Of a DNA stretch of 64,000 nucleotides, positions 1 to 10,800 are shown one piece after another (within the stretch, counting starts at the first letter, position 1; every line of letters starts with the position of its first letter). This stretch comes from Sycon ciliatum. Its lineage: Eukaryota > Porifera > Calcarea > Leucosolenida > Sycettidae. The stretch covers positions 32,387,517 through 32,451,516 of the forward strand of contig NC_088645.1 in the NCBI RefSeq assembly GCF_964019385.1, in the 5' to 3' direction. Under the pieces are notes generated by a model. The model ran no database searches. It was not told the DNA's origin and was given only the letters and a program-made list of their open reading frames with translations. The position numbers were made by a program, and so were the translations under genes.

Positions 1-1620
1 TGCATCAGTCATTAACGACTGATATTGTGTACGTACCGTAAAACTGTCGTAACTCCATCGATTTTTGTTTCTCTGATTTTTCTGTTGCAAATATGGAAAT
101 ATGTAGATCAAAGAGGAAGCTCCAAGCTTTCCAATGGTGTAATTGCTTTTGCGATAGGAGGAACGATAATAAAGATAAGGCGCTCGAAAGTTTGATCGCG
201 GCACTAAATTGTTCAAACGTCTCAAAAAACATTTTTTTGCCTCGTGCTTCGGGGATTTCCCGTGGATCACGTGGTATGCAGCCAGCTGATGACGTGTGGG
301 TGTAATGACGTCGAAACTACTGATTGAGATGCAAAAAAATCCAGAGCTGTGCAAGAAACGACAGCGAAATGGCATTGGGATGAAATTTAGAAGTATTTCT
401 TTCAACACGAGGCCCGACCTATGGCGATTCCCTGCGCTCTGGAGCAGGCTTTGTGGCACCCATGGAGTTGAGCCTGGCCTCATTCTCTTGGCAGCGAAAA
501 GAGCGTTTCAAAGAGCCCTAGACTGTCAAAATCAAGCAAACAGAACGTAAGTTATGGTGGAAATGGTGGAGTGAACTGCAATTGCGCATTTTCACGCGTT
601 CAGTGGCACCTCAAAGGGAAGAGACAACCGGCTCCAGTGGTTGTCACCTTTCACCACTGCTGCCATTCACACTTTTAGGTTTTCGCCATGCTACAGCTAT
701 TTACACTTTGCTTTGTGAGTATATAAACCAATACTGATCCAGATTTCTTATTACTGTTTTCTGATGATCGCTTAGTGCGTGAAACTCGGAGTAAAACCAC
801 TTTCTCTGTCCTCCTATTGTTTTAACACCTTTAAATAGCACTATTTAAATGCTACATTTACCTGACTCCACACATGGATTACTAGTATTGAAATGCCATT
901 GCTACATAAAGTCTTTATGTACGAATGTAGTCAGGTAAATGTGCAGGTGATGTAGCATGGCCAATGTTGCAACTAAGGCTGTTACACAAAATCTGTAACG
1001 ATGATTACGAGGAGTTCTTTTTGAGAAATAATGGAGAGCCATGGAGGAGACTAGACGTACCCGAAGTGAATATCAAAGAGACGACGAGGAGTTTTCCTGT
1101 TATGCCATAGGCTCTGGCCTTAGCATCCCTAGCGATACTGAAGAAAACACTGATCTATTGATAAATCTGGACCTAGATGAAGGAGCAGCTATCAACAGAA
1201 AGATCTTTCCAAATAACTGCCTTTGCCGAATCCGGCTCAGCAGGCTCGAAAAGAACTAGAACTTCTCGTGGATGCAGTACCAAGTCAATTTGAGTGCTCA
1301 GGAGCGCGTGTCTTACTTTCCTGGTGAAGCATGTACAGTTCGTCGTGGACGATTGTAATGCAAGGCCTACAGTCAAGTGCTATCAGAAAAGAAGAGTATT
1401 GTTGTTGTGGCCAACTATTTGTCTCCAGATCCTCCCATTCTCGAAAATCCTATTGAACACGTGGTCAGAAGTTATTTTGCCGCTCTACATCCTCTGCTTG
1501 CGCTGTGTTCTTCTCGTCTTGTACATATACTATTGGGGGAAATATATGCATGAATATGAACGGTCGCGGTGGTGGTGAGCTCCACATAAAGAAAGATTAT
1601 CTTGATAATATAGTATATAT
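1..1620. other. No recognised gene; degenerate sequence
   Basis: Short open frames occur on both strands (the longest plus-strand one, 1041-1259, starts with an acidic/Arg-rich stretch), but none shows a domain, signal peptide or paired splice sites that I recognise. A TATA-like element (tatataaacc, near 720) is present without a supported gene behind it. The stretch looks like old repeat-derived DNA. Confidence 0.4.
849..956. repeat. Small foldback repeat
   Basis: The left arm (atgctacat ... ttacctgact) is matched in reverse complement on the right (agtcaggtaa ... atgtagcat), with an 11-base insertion in the right arm and a short central hairpin (acataaagtctttatgt). This is a MITE- or foldback-like structure; no flanking duplication is obvious. 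Confidence 0.4.
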
Positions 1621-1623
1621 CGG

Positions 1624-1992
1624 GTGTTTAACCCATTCGCTCCTTCAAACCGTTCCTCCTCTCTCGCTGCTCGCTACCAGAGCCACGAGCGCGAGAAGCG
1701 TCGCAGGTATGGTCAGAGGGTGCAAGAAGTTGAGCGAGCCTCCTTCGTACCAGTCGTATTCTCAGCCACAGGTGGAGCCGGTCGAGCTGCTTCCGCTCTT
1801 CTGAAGCGAATTGCTGCTCTGTCTGTAGAGAAAACCGGAGAGCCATACGCAATGGTGATGGCGTTGCTGCGTTGTCGTCTCGGTTTTGAACTCCTGCGTG
1901 CCAGTGTTGCCTGCCTTCGCGGTGCCTGGCGGATGCGTCGCGTCAATGATCAGTCTGCTGTCCTAGCAAACGCGGAGGCTGTATTGATTTAA
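1624..1992 (+). pseudogene. Non-LTR retrotransposon ORF, C-terminal fragment
   Basis: The 122-residue frame starts VFNPFAPSNRSSSL, continues with a basic segment (HEREKRRRYGQRVQEVE), an FVPVVFSATGGAGR block, and ends with LLRCRLGFELLRASVACLRG. From memory this is the conserved C-terminal tail found after the reverse transcriptase in many invertebrate LINE-type elements. No reverse transcriptase lies upstream in this window, so this is a 5'-truncated copy. An AATAAA follows at about 2076, consistent with an element 3' end. The open reading frame is intact across the fragment. The family assignment rests on recollection of the motif pattern, not on a search. Confidence 0.5.
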
Positions 1993-2261
1993 CTTTCTTT
2001 GCAACTCCTGCAGTTTAAGTACTGAGTATCATTTTTATCTTGTGTATGTGTGTCTATTCGTGTGTCAGCAGACTTAATAAAAAATTTACCCCTCTTGATT
2101 TCTCATCATTGTGTGGCTTTTAATTTTGGCCGTAAAAGAAGCTGTTGGATTCTTTAAAAAAAACATAACGAATGATAATTTGTATGTACATGCATGTATA
2201 CATGTACAAGTACATGTACATGAATGTGTATGAGCGTAGAGACGTGTTTGCGCTTGTGCGC

Positions 2262-2262
2262 T

Positions 2263-2310
<48 letters not shown>
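2262..2310. repeat. (GT)n microsatellite
   Basis: An uninterrupted GT/TG dinucleotide run of about 45 bases. It creates spurious long frames (poly Thr-His or Val-Cys) on both strands. Confidence 0.95.
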
Positions 2311-2696
2311 CGTGAGGCCTTGCAAGCCCGCGGAGCAAACTACCGCACGAAGACGGCGAATTGGAACGACTCTGAGCATTGGCTCATGGAATATTCGCTC
2401 TGTTGACGGTTGTGGAGAGTGATGGGCCAGTTCAAGCGGCAGCCGTAAGAGGAATCGTTTCCCATGATAAGCCAGATCGCTGCCCGAGATGGCTCTCTCG
2501 AACATGGTCCCTGGCTCCCTGACCTAGTAGATCTACCTCTCTCTCAGTGGACTACCGTTGCTCGTCGTTCCATATTGTCGGCCCCGCAAGGGCACACGTG
2601 ACCATAATAGCAGTGTTTACCAGGACAAGGACCAGGTGTGTGTGTGTGTGGATTACGCAATTACCTGGCGCTAGTCTTGATCTTCTTCATCCGAAT

Positions 2697-3085
2697 TGTA
2701 GTGTCATGTGACTAGATGCATGAAGCTCATGCATACATGCATTCCGATATCATTCCCCTCATCATGATCCACTTACATGATCTAGCATTCCATTCCTCAT
2801 TCCCCCTTTAGCCCGTATCTATATACATGAATCTAATACGTTCGGGCCTGATGTAAGTCTGGCTTTGGAAATTTTATTTTCATTGCTATCAGGTTCGGCC
2901 TCATTCCCTCTGTGCTGCGCTAATGAGTTCACAAAAAACGAAACAGCATGTTGTCCTCAGATTGAGTACATGTCTCTAGTAGATTGCATGTCTTCTAGGT
3001 TTGTTGTCTCATGGTAGTACAACAGTTAGAACTAAGGTTTTGGCTCTCTGGTTGGTCTGGTTAGACTAAAGTACGAAACACTACA
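2697..3085 (+). repeat. 5' LTR of gypsy-like element
   Basis: 389 bases, TGTAGTGT...ACACTACA. It is similar to 4855-5086 but carries about 150 extra bases in its middle (roughly 2830-2985) that are absent from the 3' copy, so one LTR was altered after insertion. Confidence 0.9.
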
Positions 3086-3107
3086 TAGTGACAGCGGTCC
3101 AGAAGCC

Positions 3108-3837
3108 ATGTCTTCTTCGGACTCCAGCTCGATTCAGCCCGCTTCTCGCGGATCTTCCCCCGCCCGTGGCGGAGGCAGCAATGGTGGTTCAGGTAGCTCC
3201 TCTGGTGGAGCGCCTTCTACGTCTTCTTCGGTGCCGGAGCCCCAGGTTTCTCTTCCGGGGATGGTTCACCTCTCACAGGTGTCCCCTCCATCATCGTTCA
3301 ATTTCCAGGCTGCGGATCAGTGGGACCGCTGGCTGCGTCGTTTTAACCGCTATCGTCAGGCGTCTGGTCTTCACACCCAACCGGAGTCGGTCCAGGTGAA
3401 CTCCCTCCTCTACACGATGGGCGAGCAAGCTGACGACCTACTGGACAGTTTTAAATCTAACTGAGGATGACGTGAGTACGTTCACGACAGTCACTGATCG
3501 TTTCAACGACCACTTCGGCAAGAAAAGAAATTATGTGTACGAACGTGCATGTTTCCATCAGCGCACCCAACAGCCCACGGAGTCACTAGATGCATTCGTG
3601 AATGATCTCTACCGCTTGGCAGATAGGTGCAACTTCAAGGCCATGCACGATGAGATGCTCCAGGACCGTTTGATCGCAGGGTTACCAGATGCACGTCTTT
3701 CTGTACGCCTGCAAATAGATTCGGATATGCCGCTGGAGAGGGCGCTGACTCACGCTCATCAAAGCGCTGCCATCAAGGAGCGACAAACGAGGGTACGTGC
3801 AGCAGCTGATGAGGGGGCGTTGCTGTTCGCACAGTGA
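3108..3837 (+). pseudogene. gag-like gene, frameshifted
   Basis: The first frame (3108-3464) has a Ser/Gly-rich N-terminus and then the block WDRWLRRFNRYRQASG and an Y.MGEQADDLL segment typical of Ty3/gypsy capsid proteins. A frame change within an A-run near 3450 moves the reading to the frame 3472-3837, which continues with YERACFHQRTQQPTESLDAF, LYRLADRC and DRLIAGLPDARLS, the expected C-terminal capsid signature. No zinc-knuckle nucleocapsid motif remains, because the internal deletion follows. This is the structural protein of a non-functional retrotransposon copy. Confidence 0.85.
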
Positions 3838-4420
3838 AGAGTCTGTTCCGTCAGGATACTGATTGGCACCTAGCACTACTCGCGTACCGCAACACTCCCT
3901 TGAAGAATGGTAATAGTCCAGGCCAGCTTCTGATGAACCGCCAGCTACAGTCACTCCTACCTCTCTCTCTCTAACACAGCGACAGTCGCATCCAGTCGAT
4001 CAGAGCGACCTGCGTGCCGCGGATCAGCGCGTAAAGGATCGCCAAAGCGCCAACCATGCCAGTCGCCATGCAGCCCGGCCACTGCCGTCTCTATGTCCCA
4101 AACAGCCTGTTTATCTACCTGATCGTGAAGAGTCTGGCCATCTGATGAGCCAACCGGCCTTGCGCTCGTACATCGTAGCCACCCCATCGGGCCAGTACAG
4201 ACGCAACCGGCGGTACATCGTCCCAATGCCAACGCCGCAACAGTTGCCGCCTGCTGGTCACTCGGCCGCTACTACCGATCCTGATCCCCCAGCCAGTCAA
4301 CCCCCAACTCCGCCATGTCCTGCAGTTCCCAACTTACCATCGACCCCTCCGGCTCAAGACCAGCCTGATAAGAATGTCAAGACTCCCGCCGGTGTCGTTC
4401 AAGCTCCAGATCGCTTCTAA
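3838..4420 (+). pseudogene. Integrase C-terminal remnant
   Basis: Directly after the gag stop, the frame at 3840 reads HLALLAYRNTPLKNGNSPGQ and LLMNRQLQSLLP, the conserved tail of Ty3/gypsy integrase cores. After a further frame change the text continues with an integrase C-terminal module (QPVYLPD..ESG, RSYIVATPSGQYRRNRR) and a Pro/Gln-rich end. The catalytic DDE core is absent. The join between gag and this tail marks a deletion of several kilobases. Confidence 0.8.
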
Positions 4421-4854
4421 CTTTGGTCTCTACGAACAGAACACGCTACTCTTCTGTATCTCCCTCTCTTGCTCGTTCTCTTTTCTAATGGCTTGCATGT
4501 GGCCGTGTGTCCTCCGTACACCCCTAGGTCTGTTCTTTGTAGAAGTAGAGAATATACGTATACATGTACAATGCACTCTACTAGAATACTCCCTCGGACA
4601 GACAAGTGCTCACGGAGCTCTGTAATGGATCCCTTCTGCAACGGTCGTATTGTTTTCATTTTCAAAGTAGTCCAGTTAGGTTTCTTCTCCATCTTCTCTT
4701 CTCCATCTTCTTCATCTTCTCCATCTTCTTCACCAGACCAGTTTTTATTGGTGCGAATTACTTTCCTTCTCCATCCTCTTCTTCATCTTCTCCATATTCT
4801 CCATCTTCTCCATCTACTGCTATATTTGCTCTTACAACCTCAAATAAAGGAAGG

Positions 4855-5086
4855 TGTAGTGTCATGTGACTAGATGCATGAAGCTCATGCATACATGTGT
4901 TCTGATATCATTCCCCTCCTCATGATCCGCTTACATGATCTAGCATTCCATTCCTCCTTCCTCCTTTAGCCCGTATCTATATTATCTAGTACATTGCAGG
5001 TTCTTTGTCTTGTCGTAGTACAACAGTTTGAACTAAGGTCTTGGCTCTTTGGTTGGTCTGGTTAGACTAAAGTACGGAACACTACA
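4855..5086 (+). repeat. 3' LTR of gypsy-like element
   Basis: 232 bases, same termini as the 5' LTR, preceded by a purine-rich tract and followed by the CGAAT target-site copy. It lacks about 150 central bases present in the 5' LTR. Confidence 0.9.
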
Positions 5087-5171
5087 CGAATCGTGTCTGC
5101 TATAGTTGCTATGAGAGAAAATCTGAGGGCACACATCAAGGTAATTTGCAGATTTACGTGCTTCTTTTGCG

Positions 5172-5345
5172 ATCTGACGATGGGTGACATGCCCAAAACG
5201 TCAATAAATTTTCAACATCTAAAAGAATTTTCATCTAAAGAGTGAATAGCAACTAAATGGAGCGGTTGTCAATTGACAAACCCCTTTTATTTACAATGCA
5301 GTTGCGTGATGTCCACCACTTTCTGAACGTTCTTTTGCGAAGGGT
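5172..5345 (+). repeat. Retroelement terminal repeat with hammerhead-like core, copy 1
   Basis: It contains CTGACGA, a GGG/CCC stem with a short loop, AAAAC and GTC in the order of a hammerhead ribozyme core. The rest of the sequence (ending in tttatttacaatgc, gttgcgtgatgtccacca) is shared with 6963-7145 in the same orientation. Hammerhead cores of this type are known from the terminal repeats of Penelope-like elements. The GAAA box is altered to AAAA here, so activity is doubtful. Confidence 0.55.
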
Positions 5346-5349
5346 GTAT

Positions 5350-6500
5350 ATAATCATGTTTGAGTGGATTTTTTGGTTGGAGGAAAGCAAATCAGCACAC
5401 GAAGCACAGAATCATATATTTTTGGGACTAGGCCTTACATTACATTACTCTTCAGGTGAAATACAATGGTGATTAACAAGTTAGTAAGCTGATATCATCA
5501 TGTACATGCACATGTACACGGTAAGTGCATACACGCAGTCAGATTGTCAGATAAAGTGGTCATTGGCTGCTCCAGCCATATATTGCTTGGAATGAAACCA
5601 AAAAAAAACTAATACTATGGGTGTGTCGGAATAATTCCCTCCGACACGAAGAAGTTCTTGGCCCGGAGACTGCTACCTGATAGGCCAGACTGCAGTCTAC
5701 GAATGCCCTGGAAGTACTCTCTTGGGGAGACCTTGCACGCTTTCAGGTGGTACAGGATGTTCATAGGTCTTGGGTCGTTCTATGCCGATGTACTCCGTGT
5801 GGTGTAGACCAGGTGTGCATTGGTGGTCAATTCACATGCTTCGAAGGTTGTGTGAGCTGTGGCAGTTCGCACGAGGCCATGGGTAAGCCTTTGCTGCCAA
5901 CCTCGTCTCCAGAGAGCACCTTCTCAAGGCAGTGTCATGGTGGTGAGAGTAACTGTTGAGTGTAGTCAGCTGACGGGCTGAGAGAGGGACACCATGGGCA
6001 GAAGTTGGAAAAAGAAAGAAAGAAGTATAGAAAGAGAAGGAAGAAGAACAAATCAGAACAAACCCTACAACGTTTATGAGGACTGAGTATCAATATGATA
6101 CGACTGACGATACAGCAACAAAAAGACAAAGGCACACCTTAGTGTAATGAGGGCAAGATTTAGCGGTTTCACTGTGAGGGTGCTAGCGCCTTGAATGGCC
6201 ATTCGAAAAAATATATTTATCTCCGGACGACGCTCCAGAATCTCGATGGATTCCCAGATTCTTCTTGTGGACCTCCGTGTTTCCCCGGCCAGTACTTGGG
6301 CCTCGATGAAAATCACATCTGTGCTCTTGATGGTTCCGTGCTGCTGGTGACCAGTAGCCATGTGTTGCCCCACGGTTTGTCGAGCATCCTGTGACGTGCT
6401 TCGTAGTGGTGTTCCTCGAAACGGTCTCTCAGGCGCTAGCATCCTCACAGTGGAACTGCTATATCTTGCTGTGTCTGTACAGGGTTGCACACACAATGAT
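5350..6500. other. No recognised gene
   Basis: Apart from a short inverted repeat (gtgtcgga ... tccgacac, near 5618-5645), I see only short frames without domains on either strand. The sequence lies between two related retroelement termini and may be decayed element interior. Confidence 0.35.
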
Positions 6501-6505
6501 TGTGG

Positions 6506-6750
6506 TACACTCATACCTCGTTTATCCGGGCAGTCCGGGACCTTGCACTGCCCGTAACTTTGAAATGTCCGTAACTCCGAATCATATACAGATTGATGGG
6601 GAAAAGGCCATCGATATGGCATATGACGTCAATATTTCTACGAAAAGTGACAAAAGAGTAGTAATATTTCCCCTGAAACTCGCCCAAATAATGCCCGGTA
6701 GACCGAAGTGCCCGTAACTTCGGGGTCCGGATAACCGAGGTATGAGTGTA
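6506..6750. mobile_element. pogo/Tigger-like MITE
   Basis: A 245-base element with perfect 15-base terminal inverted repeats (TACACTCATACCTCG) whose outer TA is the expected target duplication of Tc1/mariner-pogo elements. The arms extend imperfectly (tttatccgg near one end, ccggataa near the other). No transposase is encoded, so it is non-autonomous. Confidence 0.8.
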
Positions 6751-6962
6751 TACACTTTCGCACACATATTTCCTACGCTTTATTTGCTGAGCTACTACAT
6801 AGCCACTCTTTCAGCGCACATCCCCTTGTCGGTTGTACTTGCAAACTCATACGGCTATTGTGCGTTTCGTTTGGTTTGCACATAGACATACATGTACAAT
6901 GTACATACGCTCTCGCTTGATTTTATTATAGATGGCCAGGTTGGTCCCTAGTTAATTGTTCT

Positions 6963-7145
6963 TACGATGGGTGACTGGCCCGAAGCGTCAATAACTTTCG
7001 ACATCACTAATAATTTAATAATAAAATATTTTTTCATTCAGCGCATGCGCCTAGAGATAGTTGCAACTAAAGAGAGCGGTTGTCAGTTGAAAAACCCCCT
7101 TTTATTTACAATGCCGTTGCGTGATGTCCACCATTTTTTCTGAAT
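6963..7145 (+). repeat. Retroelement terminal repeat with hammerhead-like core, copy 2
   Basis: A direct repeat of 5172-5345. The core reads TTACGA, GGG...CCC, GAAG, CGTC: a decayed hammerhead in which the CUGANGA box has lost its start. The downstream block (gagcggttgtcagttga, tttatttacaatgccgttg) matches copy 1 closely. The two copies may be the ends of one decayed element of about 1.9 kb. Confidence 0.55.
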
Positions 7146-7442
7146 GTAATTATGAAAAATATTGTAAGCTTTAAATTGTAGTGGATTTCTTTTTTTCTCA
7201 TGTTCGATTACATTGAAAAGAATATTGTGTAGCAGTAGTGAGAGGATATGCGGAGCAACGGGATGCGATAGCGCCCAGGGTACTTCATTATTAACTCAAG
7301 ACTCACCCCGTTGAGCAGATTTGGCAAATTTCTGAGTTGAATTTTAATATAGCGCACGTTATAATAGCATGTTGTATAATTTAATTTCGAGAATGGATGC
7401 TCCAAAAATGTAACACATTAATTTAGGAGAAAGGAATCCCGT

Positions 7443-7660
7443 ATGTACATGTACATGGTACATATACATGGAAATGTACATGTATATGAAAATGTACATG
7501 TACATATACGTGGAAATGTACAGGAAAATGAAAATGTACATGTACATATACGTGGAAATGTACAGGAAAATGAAAATGTACATGTACATATACGTGGAAA
7601 TGTACAGGAAAATGTACATGTACATGTACATGTACATGTATACGCATACAATGTACACGT
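7443..7660. repeat. 42-base minisatellite and TACATG array
   Basis: A 42-base unit (core: tacatatacgtggaaatg, then tacaggaaaatg) repeats about three times and runs into a pure TACATG array. It produces periodic His-Val and Tyr-Met reading frames that are artefacts of the repeat. Confidence 0.9.
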
Positions 7661-7875
7661 AAGTGTTACTTTGTAGATGATAGTCGTGCATATGTCGGAA
7701 ATGGAGAAAATCTAAATGCATATCTGAGAAGTTTTCATTCACTGCTTGCCTACAGTACAGGCCCATTGGTCTCGAGCCTTGCACGGTCTAATCAACAGTT
7801 ATCATTGGAGCTAGTGATCACATCACCTGCAATAGTGTTATTTCAAGGTAGAAGGTCTTTGGTATAATTCCAGTG

Positions 7876-10800
7876 TTAGATGAAATTTTGAAACCGGCAC
7901 AACCGGGCTATTCTCTTGTTGGAGTCAGATATTCTTTCAGCGATTATGAAGTCAGCATCAGGACGTTCCACTTCAACTTTGGTCACGTTCATCGGCCACA
8001 AGGATGTCTCGTCGATCACCGGCCGTCGCTTGAACAGGGTAAAGACCGCTTGGGGCACATCTATCCAAGCTGAATTCACCGTAACGCGCAGAACAACATC
8101 TATCCCAAGACGTCCAGCATCAACAGAGCAATTTACTCTTTCTTGATCAGCAGCAGAGTAGCATACACCGCCCAGGGCCGACTGTAGCACGTTTACACTG
8201 CAGCAGCTGCATGTTCGTTGCAGCATTTCGCGAAGCGCCGACAGAAGCTCCCAACGTAGTGCAGCCTGTACATTCACAAACAAAAGACGTGATTTTTGAA
8301 TTGAAAAATTGCCGTTGAATTCAGCAATTGTTTGTAATCAGACTATGAATGATCTAGAAAGGCAGCACCAGTGTTAAGGGTATTTAACAGCCAAAACCGG
8401 GTTGACTTGCGTCTCATGAAAGCACTGAATGAAATATTGTCTTCCTGTTCTTACTATGCTGACAGAACCCTGTGGACACCGGACCCGCGAACAGCCGTCG
8501 GCCGACACCAAGTTCAATGTGATCTTCCAGCTGGTCGCACGGAAGTGTGTCACTGGACAAGGGAAAGAGAGAACATGAGAGCAAATACTACAAGTTTGAG
8601 AACAGTAATTGAGATCTGCCACATCATGTGAATATCTATTGTAATCTTGAGTTTGGGCTGCTCCACATAACAGATAGACTACAGTGCTGGCAACTGAAAT
8701 TAGACCCCTGAGCGGTGCGTTCACATTCTAGCCGTCCTTATCTCGTAGTTTTACCATCCCGAGTTAGGTCTTTGCGATGGGAGCGCACCGCTCAAGGGTC
8801 GGATTTCAGTAGGTCTTGGCACAGTAAGGGCGCGTTCAGACTACCGTGAACCCCGTCAAACCGTGAATGCCGATAAACCGTGAAGGACATTCACACAACC
8901 GATAACAAACTAACGTTACCGTGAAGTTTTCAGNNNNNNNNNNNNNNNNNNNNNNNNNNNNNNNNNNNNNNNNNNNNNNNNNNNNNNNNNNNNNNNNNNN
9001 NNNNNNNNNNNNNNNNNNNNNNNNNNNNNNNNNNNNNNNNNNNNNNNNNNNNNNNNNNNNNNNNNNNNNNNNNNNNNNNNNNNNNNNNNNNNNNNNNNNN
9101 NNNNNNNNNNNNNNNNNNNNNNNNNNNNNNNNNTGGGTAAGTTGTACGAAATTCTGTGGGTCCATTGTTATTAGGCATTATGCCTGTTTTGATTTCCACT
9201 ATAAATAAAGTACATGTGTGCAACAACATGTTACTTACAGTAGTCATCCAATGACGTAGGCTCACTGGCCCGGCCATAGCCAAGATTGGTTAGCGCCTGC
9301 ACTGACACGGATGCCTCAGTCACAGGAGAACACTGCTGGCACTGTGATAGCAGGTTGCTGAGATCCAAGCTGTGCGCTGAATTGGGTACTGTGTGAGAGC
9401 AGACGCTGGTCGTGTGGCCCACCTTGAAAGTGATGTTGACGCGATAGCCGAGCAGGGAGACTTGGCCAGTGCGAGGACGCAGCCACGTGAGTGTGCTCAT
9501 TGGAGCTGACGTGTTAACATTCACAGACGCCATTCTGGGAACTACAATCATGGGGTGTACGTTCACGCACATACATACGCAAACACACACACACACACGC
9601 AAACACACACACAAGTACCCAGATACATAACGGCACCATTTGGGAGGATTTTCAAGAAAATAGATCTTCATGCCAACTCGTGCAATAATCAGGTGCCTAA
9701 GCAAATATGATATGTTCACATACAGTCGACTAACTTCGCTAATAACGACTGCAGATACAACGACAATTCGCGAATAACGACAGAATTACCATGCCCAGAG
9801 CAAAGTCCTATCTAACTGTAATACATATAATGCGACTTCGGGTATAAGGACATATCGCGAATAAGGACACTTTTCTGATGCCCTGCTGAGTGTCGTTATA
9901 CGCAAAGTTGACTGTATAGGTACAGAGAGGGAAAGTCCCACCTCAGTACACTATAGTAGTAAGCAAGTACTCACCTGGTTTGACGCGGACTATGAAGTGG
10001 AAAGTCGAGTTTGGTGAGGCTCTTTTGTCGCCCATTACAACACACGTGTACACGCCGTCGTTGGCAGCAGTGACGTTGTGGATGGTGAAGTGTTTGCTTG
10101 TGAATTTTCGGCACGGCAGCAGAGCGCTGTCATCTTCGTTGAACTGGTGGAATTTGCTGTATTTCCATTGGATGAAACTCATGGAACGTCTATTAGTCCG
10201 CAGTTCTGCAAAACAGTTGTACAATGTCATAATGAATACAGGATGAGCGAAAATGATTCTTACAATCGAGGGGAAAGTATTTCCGCGTACCGAAATTTTT
10301 TTACTAAGTACACAACCTACTTGTCAGAAGGGGAGAAGACAACAGAGTATACAATAAAAAAACAGCAGGGAGAGTAGGGGCTGCAAAGCAAGCCTGTAAA
10401 CATACACTGATTCCTATGCTGTGGGTCCCAGGTTGGTCGGAGCAGCCGTTCCGAGGGTACGTCCATGCCTACGGAAGTCCATTGCAGTAGTGCGGGTATA
10501 AGCCTGTTGTGCCTCCGTTCTATTTAAATATTATGGTTTCATGAGATTGGCTTTGTGAATATACCCGTTCTCAAGTGATAACAGTCATAGCCAGCGATCA
10601 TGGTGTAAACCAGTGGCATGGCAGGCAGGTAATGTGTTCACTGCTTACTGGTAAACGGGCAGCGTAGGACAAGCTTTGATCCCTCCGCCACCGTCACGTT
10701 CTGCTTTTGGCGACGCTCCTCCGGTGTTAGGTTCGGGTAGATTCTTGGCGATGGATAGCACTCGAACACTTCCTGAGGTCATGAGGGGAACACAATAGTA

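Larger units (their letters stand above)
2697..5086 (+). mobile_element. Ty3/gypsy-like LTR retrotransposon, internally deleted
   Basis: The element is bounded by direct LTRs that start TGTAGTGT and end ACACTACA, a perfect 8-base inverted terminus. It is flanked on both sides by CGAAT (2692-2696 and 5087-5091), a 5-base target-site duplication. A purine-rich tract (aaaggaagg) abuts the 3' LTR. Internally, a frameshifted gag is followed directly by the C-terminal part of integrase. Protease, reverse transcriptase, RNase H and most of integrase are missing, so the copy cannot move by itself. I could not identify a convincing TGG-type primer-binding site after the 5' LTR. Confidence 0.9.

Noticed and set aside
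280-325. CTGATGA ... GAAAC on the plus strand
   Set aside because: The segment between the boxes does not form a stem adjacent to GAAA and stem I is not seen; probably chance.
2086-2505. Minus-strand frame with a long Thr-His run
   Set aside because: It is created by the (GT)n microsatellite and has no flanking domain.
7418-7784. Long periodic frames (His-Val, Tyr-Met, Thr-Cys) on both strands
   Set aside because: They are translations of the 42-base minisatellite and TACATG array; all frames are open for the same reason.
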